From NCBI RefSeq assembly GCF_902825155.1, contig NZ_CADEAG010000001.1:248001-312000 (forward strand): a stretch of DNA of 64,000 nucleotides, read 5' to 3'. Source of the DNA: Bartonella taylorii 8TBB. Lineage in GTDB: Bacteria; Pseudomonadota; Alphaproteobacteria; Rhizobiales; Rhizobiaceae. This document shows positions 27,223 through 36,007 of the stretch, piece by piece. The translations under genes were made by a program, and so were the position numbers. How positions within the stretch are numbered: position 1 is the stretch's first letter; every line of letters starts with the position of its first letter. The notes under the pieces are model-generated. The model was not told the origin of the DNA. It did not search any database and worked only from the letters and a program-made list of their open reading frames with translations.

Positions 27223-27972
27223 TCACTGCGTTAGAGCAGCTGAAATTTGATCAGTGTTATGATTGAAAACATAACGTTTTTCGTACACATAAACCTTTGG
27301 AGGTTTACGATTCTCCTCAAAGAAATCATAACCTTCTTTAAGCATAACCCAAAATTGATAATGAGGATCATCTCTATGACGCGTCATATTGGCATCAGTC
27401 ATGCGAAAAGGAAAAGCCTGCAACTGAAATTCTCTCTGTCCACCTCTGAAAGCATCACGTGCAAAAGCATAAATCTGTGCCATATTCTTATCACTCATGG
27501 AATAACAACCAGCAGAAAAACAAGAACCGTGCACCATAAGATTGCTTCCTGTTCGGCCATGGACCTGATCATAAAGGTTAGGAAATCCTATATTAAAAGA
27601 AAGATAATATTTAGAATAGGGATTCATTTGATTTGCACTAACAGTGTAAAAACCTTCCGGCGTCTGAAAATCTCCTTCCTTATATTTAGGTCCAAGCTGA
27701 CCAGACCATTTGCAAATGCCATAGCGCGCCATTAGCACAAAAGGTCCTGAACGGGACTGTTTCCAAACTTCGGCAATATTTTCTTCCTTAAAAAACCGCA
27801 TCATAATCGGCGCATAGGGATCGATATTATGCAAAACCATTCTATTTTGAATTTCTTGTGGAAGCGGTTGCTCAACTTTAGCACGGATAGAAGCTGGCAA
27901 TCTTATTCCACATGCTGTTAATATCCCCACTGCAAACAAAACACACACTGCAAAAAACCTGTTGAATGTCAT
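27223..27972 (-). CDS. L,D-transpeptidase (YkuD domain) lipoprotein
   Basis: 249 residues from ATG 27972; the open frame reaches 27999 but this start places the lipobox LTAC correctly, with lipidated Cys21. The YkuD catalytic block is seen as VHGSCFSAGCYSM (H-G-x-x-S-x-G-C), with the catalytic Cys after SAG. The whole protein resembles YafK-like enzymes. L,D-transpeptidases make 3-3 crosslinks or cut attached lipoproteins; YafK/DpaA types cleave Braun lipoprotein-like links. Which of these applies is not determined. It is 37 bp downstream of accA on the same strand. Confidence 0.9.
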   Translation of the reverse strand: MTFNRFFAVCVLFAVGILTACGIRLPASIRAKVEQPLPQEIQNRMVLHNIDPYAPIMMRFFKEENIAEVWKQSRSGPFVLMARYGICKWSGQLGPKYKEGDFQTPEGFYTVSANQMNPYSKYYLSFNIGFPNLYDQVHGRTGSNLMVHGSCFSAGCYSMSDKNMAQIYAFARDAFRGGQREFQLQAFPFRMTDANMTRHRDDPHYQFWVMLKEGYDFFEENRKPPKVYVYEKRYVFNHNTDQISAALTQ

Positions 27973-28009
27973 CAAATAAAACTCCGATACACCCCTCACA
28001 AAAAATGAA

Positions 28010-28966
28010 TTATGTTAAAGACCTACCAATTTGAAGATATTTTTCCCAACGGTCTTGTTTAAGAGCTTCCCCATCTTTTCCAGCCATAGCCTTTAAAGCC
28101 TCTGAAATAACGTTACCTGCTTCATCAATAACAGTCTCTTTTCCTCGATGTGCACCTCCCAAAGGCTCCGGAATAATGCCATCAATAATCTTTAACCGAT
28201 ACAAATCTTGAGCAGTAATACGCATATTCATTGCCGCATCTTTTGCACGAGTTGGATCACGCCATAAAATAGAAGCTGCGCCTTCTGGAGAAATAACAGA
28301 ATAAATCGAATGTTCTAGCATATACACTTTGTTAGCGGCTGCGATTGCTATCGCTCCTCCTGATCCGCCTTCTCCAATAACAACCGAAACCACAGGAACT
28401 TTTAAGCGCAAAGTCATCGCTGTTGATTGAGCAATTGCCTCTGCTTGACCGCGCTCTTCAGCGCTCACACCAGGATAAGCCCCTGCTGTATCAACAAAAG
28501 TGAGGAGTGGCAAACCAAAACGGTCAGCCATCTCCATAATACGTACAGCTTTGCGATACCCTTCTGGACGTGCAGAACCAAAATTATAACGCAAACGCGT
28601 TTGCGTATCGTGACCTTTCTCTTGACCTATGTATGCAACGGCTTCACCTTTAAAGCGGGCGAGGCCTGCTTGAATAGCCTCATCTTCAGCAAACTTGCGA
28701 TCTCCTGCCAAAGGTGTGACATCACTCAGCAAACGTGCAGAATAGTCCATAAAATGAGGACGATCCGGATGGCGAGCTACTTGCGTTTTTTGCCATGGCG
28801 ATAATTTCTTGTAAATATCGCGCAATGCCATCTGAGAACGCATTTCAAGACGTGCAATCTCGTCGCTCATATCAAGGCTGCCTTCTTCTTGAGAAATCTG
28901 TTTTAATTCAAGAATCTTCCCATCGAGATCAGCAACTGGTTTTTCAAAATCAAGATAATTATACAT
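28010..28966 (-). CDS. accA: Acetyl-CoA carboxylase carboxyltransferase alpha subunit AccA
   Basis: 318 residues from MYNYLDFEKPVADLDGK, the standard alphaproteobacterial N-terminus (start at 28966, not the upstream 28990). Crotonase-fold motifs include LTFVDTAGAYPGVSAEERGQ and VIGEGGSGGAIAIAAA, which form the carboxybiotin and CoA sites, and SVISPEGAASILWRD. It forms the carboxyltransferase with AccD in fatty-acid synthesis. It is 78 bp downstream of xerD on the same strand, an order also seen in Brucella. Confidence 0.96.
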   Translation of the reverse strand: MYNYLDFEKPVADLDGKILELKQISQEEGSLDMSDEIARLEMRSQMALRDIYKKLSPWQKTQVARHPDRPHFMDYSARLLSDVTPLAGDRKFAEDEAIQAGLARFKGEAVAYIGQEKGHDTQTRLRYNFGSARPEGYRKAVRIMEMADRFGLPLLTFVDTAGAYPGVSAEERGQAEAIAQSTAMTLRLKVPVVSVVIGEGGSGGAIAIAAANKVYMLEHSIYSVISPEGAASILWRDPTRAKDAAMNMRITAQDLYRLKIIDGIIPEPLGGAHRGKETVIDEAGNVISEALKAMAGKDGEALKQDRWEKYLQIGRSLT

Positions 28967-29044
28967 TGTACCTAACTTATTTGGTATCACTTATACACTT
29001 ATAAACCGTTTTATAAAGTATTTTTCAAAAACATCTCCTTTTCT

Positions 29045-29992
29045 TTACCCAGCCTTCTGCTCATCGGCAAGTGGATGATGCTCATTGACTAAACGATAAA
29101 GTCCTGTTTCCAACACATGGGTATAAATCTGGGTGGTAGCAATATCAGAGTGACCTAACAAATGTTGAACAGCACGCAAATCAGCACCATTCTGCAAAAG
29201 ATGGCTAGCAAAAGCATGGCGCAACACATGGGGAGACAAGCTGTCATCTTTTATTCCTGCTCTTCTGGCAAGTCTTTTTAACTCCCGCGCAACAACTTGA
29301 CGAGCAATATACCCTGTTTCTGAACGCGCAGGAAAAAGATAAAGACTTACCGCATCCTTTCCTTGATCACGCAAGTCTAACCACTGTGAAAGAACTTGAC
29401 ATGCTTTTTTTGATAACAGCACCATTCGCTCTTTTTTACCTTTACCACGAACGAAAATATAAGCCTCCTTCCCTCGAACAGCCTGCACGGGAAGACTCAC
29501 CAACTCACTAATACGGAGCCCTGTTGCGTAAAGCATTTCAATCAACACCTGAAGACGCAATGCGCAAAGATAATCCTTAGTCCCATAATTTGTTTGATTC
29601 ACTTCCAACTGCGCCAAATCAAGTAATTTTGTTACCCCATCTTCACTGATGATTTTAGGCAAAGGACGCCCCTGACGAGGCGCATCAATATCATGAGAAG
29701 GATCATCTGCTCTCAATCCTTCTGCATAAAGAAATTGATAAAATTGACGCAAAGTCGATAAACGGCGTGCTTGTGAAGATGCTGCAAAACCAAGAGTATG
29801 CATAAGCGATAAAAGAGCAATTAAATCTTCTTTTTGTGCTGAAAAAAGCGAAACAGAATGCGAAGACAATTCATCTTGTGCCCACTGCAAATCATGCTGA
29901 TAAGCCGCAAGCGTATGAGAAGAAGCCCCTCGCTCCGCACTCATCATCTCAAGGAAATGATCTATCACAGCATCACTTTTCATTTCATTCAT
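29045..29992 (-). CDS. xerD: Site-specific tyrosine recombinase XerD
   Basis: 315 residues. N-terminal SAM-like domain with FLEMMSAERGASSHTLAAYQ, and a C-terminal catalytic domain with all active residues: Arg in ATGLRISEL, Lys in KGKKERMV, His-x-x-Arg in SPHVLRHAFASHLL, His in LLGHSDIATTQIYTHV, whose Tyr is the nucleophile. XerD with XerC resolves chromosome dimers at dif. The start overlaps the stop of a small upstream ORF by 8 bp. Housekeeping context (accA downstream) argues against a mobile integrase. Confidence 0.94.
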   Translation of the reverse strand: MNEMKSDAVIDHFLEMMSAERGASSHTLAAYQHDLQWAQDELSSHSVSLFSAQKEDLIALLSLMHTLGFAASSQARRLSTLRQFYQFLYAEGLRADDPSHDIDAPRQGRPLPKIISEDGVTKLLDLAQLEVNQTNYGTKDYLCALRLQVLIEMLYATGLRISELVSLPVQAVRGKEAYIFVRGKGKKERMVLLSKKACQVLSQWLDLRDQGKDAVSLYLFPARSETGYIARQVVARELKRLARRAGIKDDSLSPHVLRHAFASHLLQNGADLRAVQHLLGHSDIATTQIYTHVLETGLYRLVNEHHPLADEQKAG

Positions 29993-30146
29993 TCGCTTTT
30001 GAAGAAAAATCTAATGAATCCAAGGGGACACTGATATAAGTATCCACAGTTACCGGCTCAACCCAAACTGTAAGAGCAACCATCATACTAAAAAGAATAA
30101 CAAGCGAAATGAAAAGAATCATCAAAAATCTGGTCAATGTTGGCAT
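29985..30146 (-). CDS. Small single-pass membrane protein upstream of xerD
   Basis: 53 residues from ATG 30146 (an upstream ATG at 30167 would add 7). One membrane helix at about residues 5-28, then a short acidic tail with VEPVTVDTYISVPLDSL. Its stop overlaps the xerD start by 8 bp, implying coupling. Small membrane proteins with a similar EP...VPLD tail occur at this position in other Rhizobiales as far as I recall, but no function is known. Confidence 0.55.
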   Translation of the reverse strand: MPTLTRFLMILFISLVILFSMMVALTVWVEPVTVDTYISVPLDSLDFSSKANE

Positions 30147-30243
30147 AAGATAATAAACTATTTCCAAAATACTCCATCTCTTATCATACCTTACAAAGAT
30201 TAACAGGAATTGACTTTAAAGCAGATAAATGCCGAAATAAGCT

Positions 30244-30876
30244 ATGAAAAGTAATCAACCTAAATATATCTCGATGACACAGATAAAGAATCAGCTCTTA
30301 TCAACTCTTGATAAACGAGCACTTGTGCTTGTAGGTCTTATGGGCGCAGGCAAATCAGTGATCGGAAAACGCGTTGCTACCATACTCCATTTACCCTTTT
30401 ACGATTCTGATCAGGAAATCGAAAAAGCTGCTAACATGACCATTACTGAACTCTTTGAAACTTATGGTGAACCGGAGTTTCGTGCTCTTGAACAGCGTGT
30501 TATTCTAAACCTCATTAAAAAAAAACCTCTTGTTTTAGCAACAGGTGGCGGTGCCTACATAAACCAAGACATTCGAAAAGCTATTCATCAAAATGGAATA
30601 TCTATCTGGCTCAAAGTTGATCTTGATATCCTCATGAAACGTGTTTCACGGCGCCCAACTCGACCACTTCTTCAAACAGCAAACCCTAGGGAAACCATGA
30701 AAAAACTCATGGAACAACGTTATCCTATCTATGCAAAAGCAAATTTAACAATTAACAGTCACAAAGAAAGCCGTCATACCGTAGCAAAAAATGTCATACG
30801 ATCTGTACAGCACTACCTCTCCACAGAGGAGAACGATAGGAATAACAAACATGCAAGCCAAAACCGTTACTGTTAA
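30244..30876 (+). CDS. aroK: Shikimate kinase AroK
   Basis: 210 residues. Walker A is [15 protein letters not shown] (about residues 32-46), followed by [13 protein letters not shown] with the shikimate-binding Asp, EFRALEQRV with the conserved Arg, and LATGGGAY. The lid region [21 protein letters not shown] is typical. It phosphorylates shikimate with ATP. The 3' end overlaps the aroB start by 26 bp, the usual aroKB operon. Confidence 0.95.
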   Translation: MKSNQPKYISMTQIKNQLLSTLDKRALVLVGLMGAGKSVIGKRVATILHLPFYDSDQEIEKAANMTITELFETYGEPEFRALEQRVILNLIKKKPLVLATGGGAYINQDIRKAIHQNGISIWLKVDLDILMKRVSRRPTRPLLQTANPRETMKKLMEQRYPIYAKANLTINSHKESRHTVAKNVIRSVQHYLSTEENDRNNKHASQNRYC

Positions 30877-31984
30877 ACTGGACAAGCGCTGTTACGATAT
30901 CATTATTGGCCCAAATCTCATTGCTCAAACGGCTTTGCAGATTAAGCGTTCTCTTCACCAAAAAGATTTTCATCAAACACGTTTAGCAATTGTTACAGAT
31001 ACAAATGTTGCATCCCTTCATTTGGATACATTACAGGCAGAGTTAACAAAAAATAAAATTCATGCTGTTCCTATTGTTGTAGAAGCAGGGGAACAATCAA
31101 AATCATTTTCAACTCTGCAGACTGTTATTGATAAAATTCTTGCTGCACGTTTAGAAAGAGGTGACAGCGTTATTGCTTTTGGTGGTGGTGTCATTGGTGA
31201 CCTAGGAGGATTTGCTGCAAGCATCATACGCCGCGGCATGAACTTCATTCAGATGCCTACAACGTTGCTTGCACAAATTGATTCTTCTGTTGGTGGAAAA
31301 ACTGGAATCAATAGCCGATTTGGTAAAAATCTTATTGGTACTTTTTATCAACCACACTGTGTTATCGCTGATACTTGTATCCTTGATACACTTCCGTTGC
31401 GTCAATTTCGCGCTGGTTACGCTGAAATGGTTAAATATGGGCTCATTAACCAACCTGATTTCTTTGAATGGCTTGAAAAAAACGGGCAAAAAATTTTTTC
31501 TAATGGTCCTATGCGAACAGAAGCCATTGTCCGCTCGTGCCAATTTAAAGCTCACATTGTAGCACGCGATGAATACGAAACAGGAGAACGCGCACTCTTA
31601 AACCTTGGTCATACATTTGGACATATGCTTGAAACAGCAACAGCTTACGACTCAAACCGTTTAATCCACGGCGAAGCTGTAGCAATTGGGATGACTCTAG
31701 CACACCAATTCTCCGCTCAACTGAATTTAATAAACCCCACACTCACACACCGCATCGAAACACACCTTAAAGCAGTGGGATTGCCTACACAACTACAGGA
31801 TATTCCAGGTAAACTACCAGATGCTGAAACACTGATGACTCTCATCTCCCAAGATAAAAAAGTCTCACAAAACAATTTGACCTTCATCTTAACACGCGGA
31901 CTTGGCCAATCATTTATTGCAAAAAATGTCTCTCCAGAGGCAGTTTTAACTTTTCTGGAACAAAAATTAGCGAAAATTCGTTAA
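30851..31984 (+). CDS. aroB: 3-dehydroquinate synthase AroB
   Basis: 377 residues from the ATG at 30851, inside the end of aroK; the frame is open upstream but [10 protein letters not shown] is the family-like start and an AGGAATAAC sequence precedes it. NAD-binding [18 protein letters not shown] and the metal/substrate region [18 protein letters not shown] are clear, with zinc-ligand histidines in [12 protein letters not shown] and [10 protein letters not shown]. It cyclises DAHP to 3-dehydroquinate. No gene overlaps it downstream; the interrupted tRNA-Arg follows after 60 bp. Confidence 0.96.
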   Translation: MQAKTVTVKLDKRCYDIIIGPNLIAQTALQIKRSLHQKDFHQTRLAIVTDTNVASLHLDTLQAELTKNKIHAVPIVVEAGEQSKSFSTLQTVIDKILAARLERGDSVIAFGGGVIGDLGGFAASIIRRGMNFIQMPTTLLAQIDSSVGGKTGINSRFGKNLIGTFYQPHCVIADTCILDTLPLRQFRAGYAEMVKYGLINQPDFFEWLEKNGQKIFSNGPMRTEAIVRSCQFKAHIVARDEYETGERALLNLGHTFGHMLETATAYDSNRLIHGEAVAIGMTLAHQFSAQLNLINPTLTHRIETHLKAVGLPTQLQDIPGKLPDAETLMTLISQDKKVSQNNLTFILTRGLGQSFIAKNVSPEAVLTFLEQKLAKIR

Positions 31985-32044
31985 TTCATATTGAATATAA
32001 TTGATTCGTTTTTATACTTCTATTAAAGAAATAAGCGTGATGAT

Positions 32045-32348
32045 GTCTGCGTAGCTCAGTAGGATAGAGCACAGGATTCCTAAAGAAATTGGGCGCTTTA
32101 AGGAGAAATCCTCAAAGTGGATCTGCTCAAATTCGGGGAAAGCTTTATGGGGGACTCCCATGCCAATCCCGAGCCAAGCCTCTCTTCAAAGGAGAGGAAG
32201 GTGTAGAGACTGAACGGGCAGCGCCTAAAGAGCGTAAGCTTCAAGGTGAAGAGACAGTCCAGACCACAAACAGTCTGTAAAGCTGGCGGTGAAAATCGAA
32301 GTGGTATGAATCCTGGGGTCGCAGGTTCGAATCCTGCCGTAGACACCA
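32045..32348 (+). tRNA. tRNA-Arg (anticodon CCT) interrupted by an intron
   Basis: Two exons form a full cloverleaf with encoded CCA: 32045-32081 and 32309-32348, 77 nt when joined. The acceptor strands GTCTGCG and CGTAGAC pair (one G-T), the D-arm is GCTC...GAGC, the anticodon stem CAGGA/TCCTG closes a loop TTCCTAA with anticodon CCT, and the T-arm is GCAGG-TTCGAAT-CCTGC. The interruption falls directly after the last anticodon base, between positions 36 and 37. This is the insertion site of the self-splicing introns known in tRNA-Arg(CCU) of other alphaproteobacteria. The gene decodes AGG codons. Confidence 0.95.
32082..32308 (+). ncRNA. Group I self-splicing intron (IC3-like) in tRNA-Arg(CCT)
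   Basis: 227 nt, no open reading frame for an endonuclease. The 5' exon ends in U and the intron ends in G, as required. P1 can form from CCU|AA with UUGGG (32089-32093), putting a U-G wobble at the splice site. A GAAA-capped hairpin follows (P2, near 32100-32112). A P6-like hairpin CCTCTC/GAGAGG is at 32179-32197, and P7 is GACTG (32208-32212) with CAGTC (32255-32259). Conserved core strings such as CTCAAATTCGG, GAGCCAAGC and AAGGTGTAGAGACT correspond to the Azoarcus tRNA-Ile intron as I remember it. Splicing activity is inferred. Confidence 0.9.
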
Positions 32349-32392
32349 TCGCATAAGTTAAATTACTCTTCTGCTTAATATAGGGAAGCATT

Positions 32393-32788
32393 ATGAAAAA
32401 AACTCTACATATTTTAGGATTTTTGACCGCTTCAAGTCTATTTCTCTTTAGTTCAGGAAATACCTTCGCTGCTTCTTTAATCATTGAAGTACCAGACAAC
32501 CCAGAGCCAACAACACGAACTATTGCCTACCAATGTGATACTGGAAAAAGCAAAGAACGCGTTGAAGCGATCTATCTCAATGCCGATAATATTTCATTGG
32601 TTGATTTCAAATGGAAAGGTGATCGCGTTATTGCTGCAAATGTCATTGCCGACACAGGGAAAAGATACGAAGGAGCGCAGTATATTTGGTGGGAAATGAA
32701 CAACGAAGTCAAACTTCATGATCGTATTCGTGATCCAGAAGGAAAAGAACTCATCCGCTGTAAGGATGAATCAACGTTATTATTCTAA
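32393..32788 (+). CDS. MliC-like lysozyme inhibitor family protein, copy 1
   Basis: 131 residues: signal peptide (about 1-27, ending near TFAA) and a small beta-rich domain. The pattern AYQCDTGKSKERVEAIYLN, then ISLVDFKWKGDRVIAANVIADTGKRYEGAQYIWWEMNNE split by charged loops, and a late Cys (IRCKDE) fits the MliC/PliC domain (C-type lysozyme inhibitor), with two cysteines able to bond. It would act in the periplasm or outer membrane against host lysozyme; there is no lipobox. The adjacent gene is a paralogue. A ribosome-binding site AGGGAAG precedes the ATG. Confidence 0.72.
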   Translation: MKKTLHILGFLTASSLFLFSSGNTFAASLIIEVPDNPEPTTRTIAYQCDTGKSKERVEAIYLNADNISLVDFKWKGDRVIAANVIADTGKRYEGAQYIWWEMNNEVKLHDRIRDPEGKELIRCKDESTLLF

Positions 32789-32805
32789 ATAATCAGGTAA
32801 ACATT

Positions 32806-33198
32806 ATGAAAAAAAATTTTTTTAATTTACAATTTTTAGCCGTTTTGAGTTTGTCCCTGTTTAACTCAATCAGTGCTTTTGCTGGCTCTTTGGTCATTGA
32901 GGTACCAGACGATCCAGAACCAACAAAAGAAACCGTTATCTATCAATGCAGTGCTGAAACAAAAAAAGAACGTGTTGAAGCAACCTACTACAATGCCGGT
33001 GAGATTGCACTCGTTGATCTCAAATGGAACGGAAAGCGCGTCATAGCTTCCAATGTCATTGCTGCTTCTGGAGCAAAATATGTGGGAGGTGAATATGTTT
33101 GGTGGACAAAAAAAGATGAGGCGACATTTTATAACCTCATTAATGATCCAAAGGAAGAAATGCCGCTCAACTGTGTAGAAGAAAAAGGCACAGAATAA
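32806..33198 (+). CDS. MliC-like lysozyme inhibitor family protein, copy 2
   Basis: 130 residues, a tandem paralogue 17 bp after copy 1. Signal peptide 1-27 ends at SAFA. The mature part shares IEVPDDPEPT, YQCSAETKKERVEATYYNA and the terminal C (LNCVEE) with copy 1. It is closer to the classical MliC core, with ASGAKYVGGEYVWWTKKDEA matching the conserved SGxxY...WWxKGxxA motif in which Ser and Lys contact lysozyme. Convergent with mnhG, leaving 16 bp between stops. Confidence 0.78.
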   Translation: MKKNFFNLQFLAVLSLSLFNSISAFAGSLVIEVPDDPEPTKETVIYQCSAETKKERVEATYYNAGEIALVDLKWNGKRVIASNVIAASGAKYVGGEYVWWTKKDEATFYNLINDPKEEMPLNCVEEKGTE

Positions 33199-33214
33199 AG
33201 AGGGTTCTTACATA

Positions 33215-33625
33215 CTAAAAATCACGCTGGTTCTTATCGCTTGATATTCCTTCTAATGTAGATGTCTGTTCTTCTGTCTGACGCGATAAAAGAGCCAGCG
33301 GTTTTTCTTGTTCGTTTTCTGAATGGTCTCGATAAGCCCCCGCTTGCGATACCAACATGGAAGCCACGGGTATTGTCACAAGCAAAAAAATCATCAATAA
33401 TATTTCATGAAACACAAAATGATGGTCTACAAACGTGGAATAAAGAAACGAGGAAATAAGAATACTACCTGCCCCCCAACTTGTGCTCAGTGAAAGCATA
33501 TGCAAACGCTTATAAAAACTGGAAAGACGCACTAATCCTATCGCCCCAATCAATGTGAGACCAGATCCCAATATTAAAAAAACTGTGATAACAATAGCAA
33601 CCACAAGCGATACATCATCATTCAT
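33215..33625 (-). CDS. mnhG: Mrp-type Na+(K+)/H+ antiporter subunit G
   Basis: 136 residues with three membrane helices (about 7-28, 40-60, 68-92). The block LTLIGAIGLVRLSSFYKRLHM is the MnhG/PhaG signature. The C-terminal 40 residues are hydrophilic. Last gene of the six-gene operon; its start overlaps the mnhF stop by 4 bp. Confidence 0.93.
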   Translation of the reverse strand: MNDDVSLVVAIVITVFLILGSGLTLIGAIGLVRLSSFYKRLHMLSLSTSWGAGSILISSFLYSTFVDHHFVFHEILLMIFLLVTIPVASMLVSQAGAYRDHSENEQEKPLALLSRQTEEQTSTLEGISSDKNQRDF

Positions 33626-33903
33626 TCAATAATCTCTCCCCGCATTAAAAATTTTGCCAAAGCAATGCTTGATACAGGACCCAAAAGCCCAATAATGAGA
33701 GCTGCTACAAAATAAATGGTTGTTCCTGAACGAATATCAAATGTAAGAAATAAAAGAATCGTGGTTATATAAAGGGCATCCAACCCTACAATCCGATCTT
33801 GCGCCCGTGGACCACGAATCAATCGAAAGAGCGCTGGAATCATCGCCAAACATAAAAAAAACTGCGAAAAAAAAATCCCCCAATAAAGGATCATCATACT
33901 CAT
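33622..33903 (-). CDS. mnhF: Mrp-type antiporter subunit F
   Basis: 93 residues, three helices. RLIRGPRAQDRIVGLDALYI is the MnhF/MrpF (MrpF_PhaF) signature. It overlaps mnhE and mnhG by 4 bp each, so it is tightly coupled within the operon. Confidence 0.93.
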   Translation of the reverse strand: MSMMILYWGIFFSQFFLCLAMIPALFRLIRGPRAQDRIVGLDALYITTILLFLTFDIRSGTTIYFVAALIIGLLGPVSSIALAKFLMRGEIIE

Positions 33904-34385
33904 GAAAAAATCTCCAAAAGCAACTGCTCATACCGTTGTTTTATAAACTGTTGGTAGTTATATCCATTTTTAAAATTTAAAACATGAAGCAAAAGCTCAC
34001 CATTTTTTCTATTATAGGCAATCCAAACAGTTCCTGGAGTGACAGAAAGGATGCATGCTAAAATAGCCAAAGCAGTACGACTCTCGAGCAAAAGAGGCAC
34101 TACAATAAAACCCGATTGCTGTTTTTGAGACCTTTTTGTTAAAACAAAACAAACCACCGAAATATTTGAAATTATAGAATCGATAAATACACGAAAAATG
34201 AGACGAAAGACTGCACTCCAGTTTTTAATCGTGATCTTTTCCGGTTCAAGAAACCGCATCACCCAACCACTAAACAAACCAATTATAATCCCTAAGAGCA
34301 ATTGGCCTAAATTAAAACCGTTCAAGGTCAACCACATAAAAACAATTATGCCACTGAAAAAAGGGAAAGGACAAAAATAACTCAT
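33900..34385 (-). CDS. mnhE: Mrp-type antiporter subunit E
   Basis: 161 residues with an N-terminal pair of helices and the conserved cytoplasmic region ESRTALAILACILSVTPGTVWIAY, followed by LLHVLNF, which are typical of MnhE/PhaE. It overlaps the neighbouring subunit genes by 4 bp on both sides. Confidence 0.92.
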   Translation of the reverse strand: MSYFCPFPFFSGIIVFMWLTLNGFNLGQLLLGIIIGLFSGWVMRFLEPEKITIKNWSAVFRLIFRVFIDSIISNISVVCFVLTKRSQKQQSGFIVVPLLLESRTALAILACILSVTPGTVWIAYNRKNGELLLHVLNFKNGYNYQQFIKQRYEQLLLEIFS

Positions 34386-36007
34386 CGATTCATCTCCCTC
34401 TTTTTGAGAGAAAAATCACCTAAAACGCTCCCAATATAGTTTTGAGGATCATACAAAGTTTTTGCTGTTTCAGACATATAGTGGCTAACAGGACCGGCTA
34501 CAATTGTTATAAGAAAACACAAAGCAAGGAGAATAGCAATGGGTGCAAATTCAATGATCTGCACACGCGGAACTCTTCCTTCAAGAGAAACCCAAAAAGT
34601 TCGAATACCTGTTCGTGTCAAAGCAATTAAAGCGGAAAAACCAGAGAGTGTAACAAAAATAATAAAAAGCCAATCCTGATAGTCTGGTAGAGAATCAGAC
34701 ACATTCTCCTTAGTATGGTTTAAGATTGCCACGAACATCATAAATTTAGCAACAAAACCAGAAAAAGGTGGCAAACCAATAATCAAAAGAGCACTGATAC
34801 CAAAACAAGCCCCAAGAATTGCCAAAGTTACCGGCAAATAGGTACCCACTTCATCTTCTTCCTCCTCTTCATCATCACCATACACTTCCATTGTGACAGT
34901 CAACACATTTGCAGCTACATCTTGGCAACGTTCAACCAGCTCGACCAGAAGAAAAAAAGCACCAAGTGCTAAAGTCGAAGAAACAATATAAAAGAGCGCA
35001 CCTGCTGTCAGCGCCGTATTACCGATCCCAATCGCTGCCAATAATGTACCAGAAGAGACAAGAATACTATAAGCTGCCAAACGTACTAAAACTTGGCTAG
35101 CCAACACCCCAATAAAACCAAAAGCCATAGTGGCAAGCCCACCATAAAACAAAATCGTATGACCAAAATGGCTAAAATATCCACTTTCAGATCCAAACCA
35201 TAACAACGTCAAACGTAAAATAACGTAAATACCCACCTTACTTAAAAGTGCAAAAGAAGCCCCAACAGGCGCTACTGCTGCACTGTAAGTCGGCATTAAC
35301 CAAAAATTAAGCGGCCACATGCCTGCCTTGAGTAAAAAAGCGATACCCAAAAACGCAGCACCTATTTCGAATAAAACAATATCTTCAGCAAGTATATGTT
35401 TCATTTTTACAGCCAAATCGGCCATATTAAGAGTGCCAACGACTCCATAAATGAGAGCCGCACCAGTTAAAAAAAACAATGAAGCAACAAGATTAACCAC
35501 AACATAATGCAACCCCGCACGCACACGTGACTGACCAGAACCATGCAATGCAAGCCCATAAGAAGCCGTTAACATCACTTCAAAAAACACAAATAAATTG
35601 AACAAATCACCTGTCAAAAAAGCGCCGTTTATTCCAACCATGAAAAATTGCATCAGTGATTGAAAATGAGAACCAGCTTTGTACCAATGAGCCTGTGCAA
35701 AAACTAACGCGCTCGTCATCAACAAGCTGGAAAGTAAAAGCATCATAGCGCTTAAACGATCAAGGACCAAGACAATTCCGAATGGAGAAGGCCAATTGCC
35801 AAGCTGATAAACATGCGAAGCAGGAGCAATTTCAAGAACACAAATAATTAATAAAACAGCAATAACAACCAATAATCCTGCAGAAAAAAGACCTATAAAT
35901 GATTTAAGTTTTGCATGGCGTTCATCATAAAAAAGAAGAAGCGCTCCAGTACTTAAAGGTAAAAGGATAGGCAAAATGAGAAGATGCTGCACGCAAGCTT
36001 CCATCAC
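34382..36007 (-). CDS. mnhD: Mrp-type antiporter subunit D
   Basis: 541 residues with about 14 membrane helices, homologous to the proton-pumping NuoN/ND2-type subunits of complex I. Proton-path residues occur in LFVFFEVMLTASYGLALHG (conserved Glu) and FLLKAGMWPLNFWLMPTYSAAVAPVGA (conserved Lys, the proton antiporter motif). Between two helices at about residues 375-388 there is an unusual acidic run with nine consecutive Asp/Glu residues. Fourth-from-last gene of the operon, with 4-bp overlaps on both sides. Confidence 0.94.
   Translation of the reverse strand: MMEACVQHLLILPILLPLSTGALLLFYDERHAKLKSFIGLFSAGLLVVIAVLLIICVLEIAPASHVYQLGNWPSPFGIVLVLDRLSAMMLLLSSLLMTSALVFAQAHWYKAGSHFQSLMQFFMVGINGAFLTGDLFNLFVFFEVMLTASYGLALHGSGQSRVRAGLHYVVVNLVASLFFLTGAALIYGVVGTLNMADLAVKMKHILAEDIVLFEIGAAFLGIAFLLKAGMWPLNFWLMPTYSAAVAPVGASFALLSKVGIYVILRLTLLWFGSESGYFSHFGHTILFYGGLATMAFGFIGVLASQVLVRLAAYSILVSSGTLLAAIGIGNTALTAGALFYIVSSTLALGAFFLLVELVERCQDVAANVLTVTMEVYGDDEEEEEDEVGTYLPVTLAILGACFGISALLIIGLPPFSGFVAKFMMFVAILNHTKENVSDSLPDYQDWLFIIFVTLSGFSALIALTRTGIRTFWVSLEGRVPRVQIIEFAPIAILLALCFLITIVAGPVSHYMSETAKTLYDPQNYIGSVLGDFSLKKREMNR

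Noticed and set aside
27247-27735. 162-codon plus-strand frame
   Set aside because: Entirely antisense to the L,D-transpeptidase gene, with Ile/Ser/Lys-rich composition typical of a shadow frame.
29045-29992. Tyrosine recombinase as a possible mobile-element integrase
   Set aside because: Sequence and accA/aroK neighbourhood fit the housekeeping XerD; no att repeats or phage genes nearby.
32098-32499. 133-codon minus-strand frame covering the split tRNA and the first MliC gene start
   Set aside because: It reads through the antisense of the tRNA and intron, a classic source of spurious annotated proteins; the RNA structure explains the sequence.
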